The translations under genes were made by a program, and so were the position numbers. Of a DNA stretch of 64,000 bases, positions 55,535 through 64,000 are shown piece after piece. Below the pieces are notes generated by a model that was given only the letters and a program-made list of their open reading frames with translations, did not search any database and had not been told where the DNA came from. How positions within the stretch are numbered: the stretch's first letter is position 1; each line of letters opens with the position of its first letter. Location of the stretch: contig NZ_CP109793.1 of assembly GCF_025857195.1 (NCBI RefSeq), forward strand, positions 1-64,000. The letters are read 5' to 3'. The stretch comes from Leisingera thetidis. Its GTDB lineage: Bacteria > Pseudomonadota > Alphaproteobacteria > Rhodobacterales > Rhodobacteraceae.

Positions 55535-56767
55535 ATGGCTGGAGAATGGATCGACATTCAGGCGGCGGATGGTGGCACTTTCGGAGCCTATCTGGCACGG
55601 CCGGAAAAGGGCAGCGGCCCCGGGCTGGTGCTGCTTCAGGAAATTTTCGGCGTCACCGAGGATATCCGCGCCATTGCCGACATGTATGCCGAAGAAGGCT
55701 ATGTCGTGGCGGCCCCCGATGTGTTCTGGCGCGCGGAACCGCGGCTGGAATTGAGCCACGGCGGCGAGGACATGAAGCGGGCCATGGCACTGGGCCAGGG
55801 GCTCGATGATGCCCAGGCGGTGGCAGATATCGCGGATGTGGTGGCGGCGCTGAAAGCGCTGGATTGCTGCAAGGGCGGTATCGGGATCATGGGGCAATGC
55901 ATGGGCGTCCGGCTGGCCGTTGGTGCCGCCGTGGCCGGGCATGTGGATTGTGCAGTCGCCTATTACCCGGTCGGGCTGAATCGCGTCCTGAAGGACGGCG
56001 ACGACATTCCGGTGCCGGCGGTGTTCCATATCGGCGCCGAAGACCCGTTCATGGGGCAGGATGAAGTCAAGGCTCTGGCGGAGCGTTTTGCCGGCAACCA
56101 CCAGATCGAGATCTATTCCTATCCCGAAGCCGGTCATGCGTTCGCCAACCCCGGGCGCGACACCTTCATCAAGGCGCCCGCCGACATGGCCTATAGCCGC
56201 TCGCTCGCCGTCCTGCGCAAGGTGATCGGCCCCTGGTATGACCTGAACGCGCTGTGGGAGGCGCATCGCGCCTGCGAGTTCGAAACCCGCGATGCCGACG
56301 AGACCATGAAGACCATGGTGGCGGAGCCCTATGTCAACCATATTCCCACACTGACCGGCGGCACCGGGCAAAAGCTGCTGCGCCGGTTCTACGCCAACCA
56401 TTTCATTCCCAAGAACCCGGCGGACATCAAGGGCATCCCGATTTCCCGCACCGTTGGGGCCGACCGGGTGGTCAACGAGGTGATCCTCTGCTTCACCCAC
56501 GACACGATGATGGACTGGATGCTGCCGGGCGTCGAACCGACCGGCAAATACGTTGAGATCCCCTTTGTCAGCGTGATCCATTTCCGCGGCGACAAGCTCT
56601 ATAACGAACATATCTACTGGGACCAGGCCAGCGTCCTGGTGCAGCTGGGCCTGCTAAACCCGGAGGGGCTGCCGATCACCGGCGTGGCCACGGCCAAGAA
56701 GGTCTTTGATCCCGGCCTGCCGTCGAACGAACTGATGCCGAACTGGCCGGAGAGCACAGATGAATAG
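55535..56767 (+). CDS. Dienelactone hydrolase fused to an NTF2/SnoaL-like domain
   Basis: 410 aa. N-terminal dienelactone hydrolase with E36 (LLQEIFGV), nucleophile C122 in IMGQCMGVRL, D170 (GAEDPF) and H201 (AGHAFAN), the Cys-Asp-His triad plus Glu of carboxymethylenebutenolidases. Residues about 235-400 form a SnoaL/NTF2-like domain (WEAHRACEFETRDADETMKTMVAEPYVNHIPTLTGG ... FRGDKLYNEHIYWDQASVLVQLGLL). The fusion may give a bifunctional hydrolase. AGGAG 10 bp upstream of ATG 55535; overlaps the SDR gene by 8 bp. Confidence 0.87.
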   Translation: MAGEWIDIQAADGGTFGAYLARPEKGSGPGLVLLQEIFGVTEDIRAIADMYAEEGYVVAAPDVFWRAEPRLELSHGGEDMKRAMALGQGLDDAQAVADIADVVAALKALDCCKGGIGIMGQCMGVRLAVGAAVAGHVDCAVAYYPVGLNRVLKDGDDIPVPAVFHIGAEDPFMGQDEVKALAERFAGNHQIEIYSYPEAGHAFANPGRDTFIKAPADMAYSRSLAVLRKVIGPWYDLNALWEAHRACEFETRDADETMKTMVAEPYVNHIPTLTGGTGQKLLRRFYANHFIPKNPADIKGIPISRTVGADRVVNEVILCFTHDTMMDWMLPGVEPTGKYVEIPFVSVIHFRGDKLYNEHIYWDQASVLVQLGLLNPEGLPITGVATAKKVFDPGLPSNELMPNWPESTDE

Positions 56768-57515
56768 CGCGGGCGGCATAGCGATCCGCGATGCGGTGGT
56801 TCTGGTGACCGGCGCGGGCGGCGGTATCGGCCGGGCCCTGGTCGCGGTCCTGCTGGAGCGCGGCGCCGCCGAGGTGGTCGCCTGCGACCGCCAGGCACCG
56901 GGTTTCGACGATCCCCGTGTCACGCCGCTTGCGCTTGATATCACCGATGAGGCGGCGGTAGCGGAAGCCGCCCGGCGCCATGCCGGCCGGGTCACGATCC
57001 TGATCAATAATGCCGGGGTGAATGCCAATTCTCGGTTGTTCTCGGACAGGCTTCTGGCCGAAGCGCACAGCGAGATCGCGGTCAACTACCTTGGCACGCT
57101 GGCAATGATGCAGCATTTCGCGCCGGCCATGGTGGCACGGGGCGGCGGGCAGATCGCCAATGTGGTCAGCTTTGTCGGGCTGGTCTGCGGCCCCGGCATG
57201 GCGGGCTATTCCGCGAGCAAGGCCGCGGCCCATATGGCTACGGTCGCGGCGCGCGCCGAATTGGCCCCCCTGGGCGTCGGCGTGCTGGGCATCTATCCGC
57301 AGCTCGTCGACACCGGCATGAGTCGGCATCTCGCGCTTCCCAAGCTCACCACCGAGGCGCTTGCGGCGATGATCGTCGAGGCCGTCGAGGCCGGGCAGGA
57401 CGACCTGTTCCCCGGCCCGGCAACCGAGGCTTTTGCAACCCTGCGCCAGGACCCGGAAGGCTTTCAGGCAATGCTGATCGACCGGCTTGGCCCGGCACGG
57501 CCGCAATTCAAGTAA
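56760..57515 (+). CDS. Short-chain dehydrogenase/reductase
   Basis: 251 aa. NAD(P)-binding TGAGGGIG (residues 17-24), NNAG in ILINNAGVNA, catalytic YSASK in GYSASKAAAHM with preceding S in VVSFVG, all expected SDR landmarks. Overlaps the dienelactone hydrolase gene (ATGAATAG). Probably oxidises or reduces an alcohol or diol intermediate of the pathway; substrate not inferable. Confidence 0.9.
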   Translation: MNSAGGIAIRDAVVLVTGAGGGIGRALVAVLLERGAAEVVACDRQAPGFDDPRVTPLALDITDEAAVAEAARRHAGRVTILINNAGVNANSRLFSDRLLAEAHSEIAVNYLGTLAMMQHFAPAMVARGGGQIANVVSFVGLVCGPGMAGYSASKAAAHMATVAARAELAPLGVGVLGIYPQLVDTGMSRHLALPKLTTEALAAMIVEAVEAGQDDLFPGPATEAFATLRQDPEGFQAMLIDRLGPARPQFK

Positions 57516-57530
57516 CGCAAGGACAGAACA

Positions 57531-58389
57531 ATGACATTCGAGACTCAAGTTGTGCGCGCCAACGGCAACGATTTTTCCTGCTGGCTCGAGGGCGAAGGTG
57601 ACAAGGACGTCGTTTTCATCCACGGCGAGATCCACGGCAAGGCCTACTGGGAGCCGCAGATCCGCGAATTCATGAAGGATCACCGCTGCCTCTGGCCTAT
57701 GACCGGCGCGGGCATCACGGCAGCGACAGCGCCGCTTTCGGGTTCTCGGTGGAAAACCAGACCCGCGATCTGCGCGCGCTGCTGGATCACTTCGGCATGA
57801 AGCGGCCCAAGATCGTCGCGCTGGCCTTCGGCACCACCATCTCCGCCAATTTTGCCAACCAGAACCCCGAGCGCGCCGAGTCGATGATCATCGGCGCCTG
57901 GGGCGAGCTGCATGACGCGCTGTCCTATCTCGAACGCTGGGAAGTGGCCGGCCGGCGGGCCGCCGAGGCGGTGGACCAGGGCGGAAAACAGGCGCTGGTC
58001 GAGCTGCTGCGCAAGGAAGGCGGCAAGTCGATGTTCATGGTGATCCCGCCGGAGGGCGACCCGCTGCGCGAGCCAGTCATCGACCTGATGGCCAGCCACA
58101 AGGCCGAGCACTACCGCAATGGCATGCTCGAAGTCGCCTCGTCGGTGCCGGATCTGGTCTCCCGGTTCGAGAAGCTCGATATCCCCGGTGCTGGGCATCT
58201 GCGGCGAGGATGATCCGTTCAAGGATGAACCCGAGGTCCTTGCGGCGATGAAATCCTTCCGCGAAGGCGCCATGATCCCGGGGGGGCGGGCGGTTTGCTC
58301 ATTGGCAGCAGCCCGGCGCCTTCAACGAGGTTGCCCGCCAGTTCTGGGCAACCGCCGAACCGGCCTCTGCCCGCGGCAATCTTTCGTGA
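57531..58389 (+). pseudogene. Alpha/beta hydrolase, several frameshifts
   Basis: MTFETQVVRANGNDFSCWLEGEGDKDVVFIHGEIHGKAYWEPQIREFMKDHRC begins at 57531. The frame changes near 57700, continues NQTRDLRALLDHFGMKRPKIVALAFGTTISANFANQNPERA (nucleophile elbow region ALAFGTT, lacking the usual G-x-S-x-G Ser), then changes near 58193 to VLGICGEDDPFKDEPEVLAAMKSFREGAMIPGG and near 58280 to RFAHWQQPGAFNEVARQFWATAEPASARGNL (catalytic His). About 285 aa if repaired. Confidence 0.8.
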
Positions 58390-58403
58390 ACAAGGTGAAT
58401 CCG

Positions 58404-60075
58404 ATGCCCAACACAGTGAAAAACATACTGTTCATCATGTTCGATCAGTTGCGCTGGGATTACCTCGGCTGCACCGGGCATCCAACTTTGAAAACCCCGC
58501 ATCTCGACCGGCTGGCCTCGAAAGGGATGCGGTTCACCAACGCCTATGTGCAATCGCCGATCTGCGGCTCGTCGCGGATGAGTTTCTACACCGGACGCTA
58601 TGTTCAGAGCCACGGCGCGCAGCGCAATAATTTCCCCCTGAAGGTGGGGGAAGTAACGCTCGGCGATCACCTCCGGGCGGCGGGAATGGATGCCTTCCTG
58701 ATCGGCAAGACCCATATGGAGGCAGACGCCGAAGGGCTGGAACGGCTGGGGATCCCGCCGGATTCGGTGATCGGCGCGCGGTTGTCGGAATGCGGTTTCG
58801 ACGTTGTCCTGCGCGATGACGGATTGTGGACGGAGGGGCCGGACGGTCCCTACGACACGCGCGTCTCGCCTTTACAATACCTACCTGCGCAGCAAGGGAT
58901 ACCCGGCAGAAAACGGCTGGTCGGAAAACGCCAATGCGGTCGCGCTGGAAAATGGCGAGGTCACCTCCGGCTGGTTCATGAAATACATCAACCGGCCGGC
59001 CAACGTGGCAGAACCCGACAGTGAGACGCCCTGGCTGACCGGGCAGGCGATCGACTTCCTCGATCAGCCGGGGCGCGATGACCGCCCTTGGCTGTGCCAT
59101 CTGAGCTATATCAAGCCGCATTGGCCCTATGTCGTCCCCGCGCCCTACAACGAGATGTTCGGGCCGGAGGATGTGGTGCCGCCGGTCCGCAGCGAGGACG
59201 AGAAGAACGATCCGCATCCGGTCTTTGCGGCCTATATGGAGACGCTGGTGGCGCGCTCCTTCTCCAGGCAGGAGGTCCGCGAAAAGGCGATCCCGTCCTA
59301 TATGGCATTGATCAAGCAGGCCGATGACCAGATGGGGCGCCTGTTCACCTATCTCGAAGAGGTCGGCCGGATGGAAAACACGATGATCGTGGTCACATCC
59401 GACCACGGCGATTATCTTGGCGATCACTGGCTGGGCGAAAAGAACTTCTTCCACGATTGTTCGGTCAAGATCCCGCTGATCATCTATGATCCGCGCCCGG
59501 AGGCCGATGCCACCCGCGGCCAGAGCTGCGACGCGCTGGTCGAAGCCATCGACCTGACAGCGACCTTCATCGAATGCGCAGGCAAGGAGGTGCCGGACCA
59601 TATCGTCGAGGGGCGGTCGTTGTGCCCGCTGCTGCATGGCGAGGCGCCCGGGGACTGGCGCGAGGTGGTGATCAGCGAAATGGATTACTCCACCACGCAA
59701 ATGGCGAAATCGCTTTCGATGCCGCATAAGGATGCGCGTCTGTTCATGGTCTTCGACGGAAGGTGGAAGCTGGTTCATGCCGAAGGCGGTCTGCCGCCGC
59801 TGCTGTTCGATCTGCATGACGACCCCGATGAACTCAAGGATCTGGGCCGCGATCCCGCCTACGAGAGCGAAAGGCGGCGGATGTACGACCATCTGCACGC
59901 CTGGTCGCGGCGGCTGTCGCAGCGCACCGCAATCTCGGATGCGAAACTGGACGCGATGCAGGGCAAATACCCGCGCCAGGGCGTTCTGCTGGGGCTCTAT
60001 GACGGCTCGGAGGTGCAGGAGGAAAATCTCTGCAAGGTTCCGGCGGTGCCGGCGCGCCAAGACACGCTGGACTAG
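58404..60075 (+). pseudogene. Sulfatase/phosphonate monoester hydrolase family enzyme, one frameshift
   Basis: ATG 58404: MPNTVKNILFIMFDQLRWDYLGCTGHPTLKTPHLDRLASKG, metal-binding FDQ (D14). The nucleophile motif reads PICGSSRMSFYTGR (C54, R58), with Ser where the formylglycine motif C-x-P/A-x-R has Pro/Ala. The rest has CHLSYIKPHWPYVVP, VVTSDHGDYLGDHWLGEKNFFHD (second metal site) and VKIPLIIYDPRPEA. A one-base shift near 58873 (an extra T in CTTTAC) splits it; repaired length about 557 aa. Likely hydrolyses a sulfate or phosphonate ester of the imported aromatic. Confidence 0.85.
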
Positions 60076-60249
60076 CGGCCTCCGACCGGCGCTGTCGAAT
60101 GCCGCGCTTGACCGCCTGGGGGCCGGTCTGTGCCCCCGGTACGGCCGGCCCGCCGCCACCGCGGCACTAGCGCGCGAGATGCCGGGTTGCAGACCCGAGG
60201 CCAGCTGATCCTGCAGCACGGGCTGCAACCGAACTGGAAGCGATAGAAC

Positions 60250-62067
60250 ATGAATAAGGTGAGGTCAGGCGCATCGTCGCTCTCACAGGCGGCCATGGCG
60301 GTTGTTCCGCCATGGCTCGGCGGTGTTTCCCGCGAGGCGCTGCGCAGCGACGTTCTGGCGGGGCTGACCGGTGCGACGATCGTCCTGCCGCAGGCCGTCG
60401 CCTTTGCCGCCATCGCGGGGCTGCCTCCGGAATACGGTTTCTTCACCGCCATGGTGATGCCGGTGGTCGCGGCCTTTGCCGGATCGAGCTGGCATGCGGT
60501 CTCCGGGCCGACAACGGCCATCTCGGCGCTGGTCTTCGGCGCGCTGGCGGGCAGTCTTGAACCCTTTTCGGCCGAATTCATCCAGGTGGCGATCGCTTTG
60601 TCGCTGATGGTCGGCATTATTCAGCTGCTGCTCGGCTTTGCCAAGCTGGGGGCGCTCGTCGATTTCGTCTCGCATTCAGTCATGACTGGTTTCGTGGCTG
60701 GGGCCGCCATCCTGATCGCGCTCAGCCAGCTGCAGTATATCCTCGCGATTGATCTGCCGCGGCCGAGCCATCTGCCGCTCTTCCTCGAGATGCTGCTGGA
60801 GCGGGCATCCGGTGTCAGCTGGCCGGCCGTTGTGGTGAGCATCGTCACGCTGGCTGCCGGGATCGGTGTCAAACGCTGGCGGCCCGGCTTGCCGAACTAT
60901 CTTCTTGCCCTCGCGGCCGGGTCCGTTGTGGGTTGGGTGTTCTCGCGGAGCGGAGCAGAGATTGCCAGTATCGGGGTCATCAATGCCGCGGCCCCCCGTC
61001 CGATGCTGCCGCCGGCCGGGGCGGATCTGTTGCGGACCTACGGGTCCGCCGCCTTTGCGATTGCCCTCGTCGGACTGCTCGAGGCGCTGGCGGTGAGCCG
61101 CGCGATCGCGACGCGCTCCGGCCAGCCGATTGACGGCAATCGTGAAATCGTCGGCCAGGGCGCGTCGAATTTCATCGGCAGCTTCTTCCAGTGCTATCCC
61201 GGTTCCGCTTCGTTCACGCGGTCCGGGGTGAATTACGAGGACGGCGCCAGGACGCCGCTTTCGGCCATCTTCGCGGCGGGCTTCCTGTTTCTGATCCTCC
61301 AATTCGTGGCGCCCTGGTCGGTCTACGTGCCGGTGTCCGCGATGGCAGGTGTCATTCTGCTGGTGGCCTGGCGCCTTATCGACTTTAAGGAAATCCGGCA
61401 TATCGCGACGACCTCCGCGAGCGAAAGCGCAATTGCGCTCAGCACGTTCCTGGCGACACTCTTCATCGACCTCGAATTCTCGGTCTATGTCGGCGTCTTT
61501 CTGTCCTTCCTGTTCTTTGTGCGCTCATCCTCGCGGCCGACCTTCGGCATTGGCGCGCCAGATCCGAATACCGCGACACGCATGTTCAGGAATGCCGAGG
61601 AAAACGGGCTGAAGGAATGCCCGCAGCTGGTCGTCATGCGCCTGGACGGGCCGCTGTTCTTCGGCTCGGTGGAATTCGTGCGCCGCAAGTTCCGCTCTGT
61701 CGAGCGGGAGCGCCCGGACCAGAAGCACATGCTGTTTGCAATGAAAGGGGTCGGCGAGGTCGACATGCCCGGATCGGACCTGCTGATCGAGGAGGCCGGA
61801 CGGCGCCACCGGCGCGGCGGCTCGTTTCACATCATGACCCGGACGCCGAAGACGATCACCAAGCTGGCCCGCTTCAAGGTCATGCGCGCCTTGACGAAGA
61901 AACACATTCATCTGAGCAAGGGCGATGCGGTTTCGGAGATCGTGCCATTGCTCGATCCGGACATCTGCCGCACTTGCACCGCGCGGATCTTCCGGGAATG
62001 CGCCGCTCAGCCGGGCCATTCCGGCGCGAATGGATCACCGTATCAAACTGCGGGAGAAAACACCTAG
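60250..62067 (+). CDS. SulP-family anion transporter with STAS domain
   Basis: 605 aa. SulP core of about 12-14 helices with GLTGATIVLPQAVAFAAIAGLPPEYGFFTAMVMPVVAAFAGSSWHAVSGPTTAISAL and GNREIVGQGASNFIGSFFQCYPGSASFTRSGVNY, followed by a STAS domain (PQLVVMRLDGPLFFGSVEFVRRKF ... MKGVGEVDMPGSDLLIEEAGRRHRRG). The tail has a Cys pair plus Cys (DICRTCTARIFREC). Sulfate/bicarbonate-type transport. Placement after a sulfatase suggests it handles the released sulfate. 175 bp after the sulfatase, so possibly its own promoter. Confidence 0.92.
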   Translation: MNKVRSGASSLSQAAMAVVPPWLGGVSREALRSDVLAGLTGATIVLPQAVAFAAIAGLPPEYGFFTAMVMPVVAAFAGSSWHAVSGPTTAISALVFGALAGSLEPFSAEFIQVAIALSLMVGIIQLLLGFAKLGALVDFVSHSVMTGFVAGAAILIALSQLQYILAIDLPRPSHLPLFLEMLLERASGVSWPAVVVSIVTLAAGIGVKRWRPGLPNYLLALAAGSVVGWVFSRSGAEIASIGVINAAAPRPMLPPAGADLLRTYGSAAFAIALVGLLEALAVSRAIATRSGQPIDGNREIVGQGASNFIGSFFQCYPGSASFTRSGVNYEDGARTPLSAIFAAGFLFLILQFVAPWSVYVPVSAMAGVILLVAWRLIDFKEIRHIATTSASESAIALSTFLATLFIDLEFSVYVGVFLSFLFFVRSSSRPTFGIGAPDPNTATRMFRNAEENGLKECPQLVVMRLDGPLFFGSVEFVRRKFRSVERERPDQKHMLFAMKGVGEVDMPGSDLLIEEAGRRHRRGGSFHIMTRTPKTITKLARFKVMRALTKKHIHLSKGDAVSEIVPLLDPDICRTCTARIFRECAAQPGHSGANGSPYQTAGENT

Positions 62068-62109
62068 GGCCGGTGCGCGCTAAGGCGCTGCCCGGCGCTA
62101 CAGGCAGCT

Positions 62110-63485
62110 ATGGCTGAATCTGGTGTTTGGGCGGTTTGAAAGCTGGCGGTGCATCTGGTTGGTTTGATGTCGCCAAACAAACCACCAACCATCGAGGACG
62201 CACCACCATGAATGACGCTACCATCATCGAATTTGCCGGTCGAGACACCGTGTCGGACCCGCTGACGGATCTTCTGCGCAAGGGCGCGCGGGAGCTTCTG
62301 CAAACGGCGGTCGAGGCGGAGCTGGACGCTTTTTCCTGGCCGAATTTGCGAAACACCGCACCCCGGAGGGCCGGGCCGCGGTTGTTCGGAACGGACACCA
62401 CCCCGAACGCGCCGTGCAGACCGGGATCGGCCCGGTCACGGTGCAGATCCCGAAGGTGCGCTCGAAGACGGGCGCGCCTGTGGCGTTCCGCTCGGCGCTG
62501 GTCCCGCCTTACGTCCGCAAGGCGAAGTCGATCGAGGCGGCGCTGCCCTGGCTGTACCTCAAGGGCATCTCTACGGGCGAGATGGGCGCAGCACTCAAGG
62601 CGCTCCTGGGCCCGGACGCGACCGGCTTCTCGGCCAAGACAGTGGCGCGGCTGAAGGCGCAATGGGCGGAGGAGTACGACGCCTGGCGCAAGGCCGATCT
62701 TGGCCGTGATGAATGGGTCTATGTCTGGGCCGACGGGATCTACAGCGGCTTGCGCGGCACAGATGACCGGCTCTGCGCCCTGGTCGTGATCGGCGTCAAT
62801 GCGCGCGGCGAGAAGCATTTCCTGGCCATCGAGGACGGCGTGCGGGAAAGCACCCAAAGCTGGCGCGAGGTCCTGCTGGGGCTCAAAAGCCGCGGCCTCA
62901 ACGCTCCGAAACTGGCGGTCGGCGACGGGGCCATGGGATTTTGGGCGGCTCTTGAGGAAGTCTATCCCTCCACCCGGCAACAGCGCTGCTGGGTGCATAA
63001 GACGGGCAACGTTCTGAACTATCTGCCAAAGCGCAGTCAGCCCAAGGCAAAGAAGGCGCTGCACGACATCTGGCAGGCCGAGACCCGTGAAGATGCCCGC
63101 AAGGAGTTTGACTTGTTCGTCGGCACCTACGAAGCGAAATACCCCAAGGCGGTCGAATGCCTGGTCAAGGACCGCGACGAACTGCTGACCTTCTACGACT
63201 TCCCCGCCCAGCACTGGCAGAGCATCAGGACGTCAAATCCCATCGAGAGCGCGTTCGCCACCATCCGCCACCGCACGAAACGCACCAAGGGATGCCTGAG
63301 CCGGGACGGGATGCTCCACATGATGTTCAAGCTCGGCCAATGCGCTGAGAAAAGCTGGCGCAAGCTGCGCGGCTTCGCTCATCTCGCAGACGTCATCGAA
63401 GGCGTCGATTTCATCAACGGCATCAAGCCATCAACACAAGATCAGGCCGCCGCTTGATGACCGCCCAAACACCAGATTTGACAAT
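62110..63485 (+). mobile_element. IS256-family element, copy 2
   Basis: 1376 bp, same element as at 33702-35076 in opposite orientation, flanked by AGCT on both sides (62106-62109 and 63486-63489). Transposase from ATG 62208 to 63457; the frame breaks near 62334 in a run of five T (copy 1 has four). Apart from this T-run the reading frames match those of copy 1, so the copies are near identical. Inserted just behind the SulP gene. Confidence 0.92.
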
Positions 63486-63555
63486 AGCTCGTCACAGAAA
63501 CGGCGTAACCGCCCGATTTGAACCGCCTGCTCGTGTGTCCTGGAGATTGCTAAGA

Positions 63556-63585
63556 GACGTCCATAAAGACGTCTTTAATGACGTC
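63556..63585. repeat. Three GACGTC boxes with 12-bp period
   Basis: Palindrome GACGTC occurs at 63556, 63568 and 63580, exactly 12 bp apart, between the IS66 end region and the TnpA start. Could be a tandem operator or a transposase-binding site of the IS66 element. Confidence 0.5.
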
Positions 63586-63607
63586 TCCTACAGGGAGGGA
63601 GGCAGCT

Positions 63608-63979
63608 GTGCGGGGCGAAATTCTTGGCTTGGAGCGTCGGCGCCGCTGGAGTGACGACGAGAAGTTGGCGATTGTGCTTTCGGTCGGGGTGAACGGCGCG
63701 ACCGTGTCGCAGGTCGCACAGCGCCACGAGATCAGGCGGCAGCAGATCTATGCCTGGCGATACGAGCTGAGGAGGAAGGGGCTTCTGACGCCAGACGACG
63801 CGACGCTATTCCTGCCCGTCGATATTACGTCGCCGCCGGAACCGCCGGAAGCGTGCGCCCCTGAAGCGAGCTTGGCGTTGATTGAGGTGGTTCTGCGCAA
63901 TGGTCGCAGCTTGCGGGTCGATGCCCATGTGGATGCGGCGGTGCTGACCCGTTTGATCCAGGCGGTGGAGGCGGCATGA
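63608..63979 (+). CDS. tnpA: IS66-family accessory protein TnpA
   Basis: 123 aa from GTG 63608, which follows a strong GGGAGGGAGG; ATG 63578 in frame is too close to the repeats and lacks a ribosome site. Helix-turn-helix LERRRRWSDDEKLAIVLSVGVNGATVSQVAQRHEIRRQQIYAWRYELRRKG is typical of IS66 TnpA, with the C-terminal IEVVLRNGRSLRVDAHVDAAVLTRLIQAVEAA. Stop overlaps the tnpB start (ATGA). Confidence 0.88.
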   Translation: MRGEILGLERRRRWSDDEKLAIVLSVGVNGATVSQVAQRHEIRRQQIYAWRYELRRKGLLTPDDATLFLPVDITSPPEPPEACAPEASLALIEVVLRNGRSLRVDAHVDAAVLTRLIQAVEAA

Positions 63980-64000
63980 TCGGCCCGGGCACCGGCATTC
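63976..64000 (+). CDS. tnpB: Start of IS66 TnpB (runs off the window)
   Basis: ATG overlapping the TnpA stop, reading MIGPGTGI at the window end. IS66 TnpB proteins commonly begin MIGP. Partial by window truncation. Confidence 0.6.

Noticed and set aside
1..64000. CRISPR array, rRNA genes, prophage structural genes, conjugation (tra/virB) genes
   Set aside because: No regularly spaced repeats, rRNA motifs or matching proteins seen in this window.

Overview
The window reads as the start of a repABC plasmid or chromid from a roseobacter-type alphaproteobacterium (Rhodobacteraceae; genus not determined). The first base is the repA start codon and repA-repB-repC lie head to tail. The DNA is GC-rich, and families common in that group recur: a DUF1153/SciP-like protein, TRAP transporters, an RpoH-like sigma factor, and many IS6, IS21, IS256, IS66 and IS5 elements.

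Layout. 1-4.0 kb: replication/partition module with two copies of a 16-bp parS-like palindrome, one of them containing the repC stop codon. 4.0-7.3 kb: decayed IS481 element, serine resolvase and a DUF1612-like DNA-binding protein. 7.4-15.4 kb: a cyclic-nucleotide neighbourhood, with an Na+/H+ antiporter carrying a C-terminal cNMP-binding domain, a small HExxH protein, a LysM protein, a CRP-type regulator, a FecR protein and a CHASE2 adenylate/guanylate cyclase. A perfect 18-bp CRP-type palindrome lies upstream of the LysM gene. 15.5-18.8 kb: RpoH-like sigma factor, Cys-tailed MarR regulator and a truncated Mrp/ParA-like ATPase between two inverted IS6 copies. 18.9-22.8 kb: sorA-sorB-universal stress protein-beta-CASP nuclease, one probable operon. 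23-33 kb: accessory DNA with broken HhH and SciP-like genes, a Fic protein behind a repeated operator-like motif, a nuclease lipoprotein, IS5, two tRNA genes, a TetR regulator and a run of tiny genes. 33.2-38.3 kb: nested IS elements. 38.6-45.1 kb: MarR-controlled cassette for uptake (TAXI-TRAP) and hydrolysis (M20 amidohydrolase, metallo-beta-lactamase fold) of an unknown compound. 45.2-46.8 kb: more IS debris.

47-62 kb: a large catabolic island. A LysR regulator is divergent from nitrilase - gentisate dioxygenase - FAH-type hydrolase - maleate isomerase, which together can take a gentisate-type ring to pyruvate and fumarate through maleate. Downstream of lysR are a DctPQM TRAP transporter, a dienelactone hydrolase fusion, an SDR, an alpha/beta hydrolase, a sulfatase and a SulP anion transporter. 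This fits import, desulfation/hydrolysis and ring cleavage of an aromatic acid or nitrile. 62.1-64 kb: second copy of the IS256 element and the start of an IS66 element.

Caution: at least a dozen otherwise good genes are broken by single-base indels, many in homopolymers, and one 690-bp tandem repeat has a second copy littered with small deletions. Either the region is decaying or the assembly is unpolished. These genes are marked as pseudogenes but may be intact in the organism.
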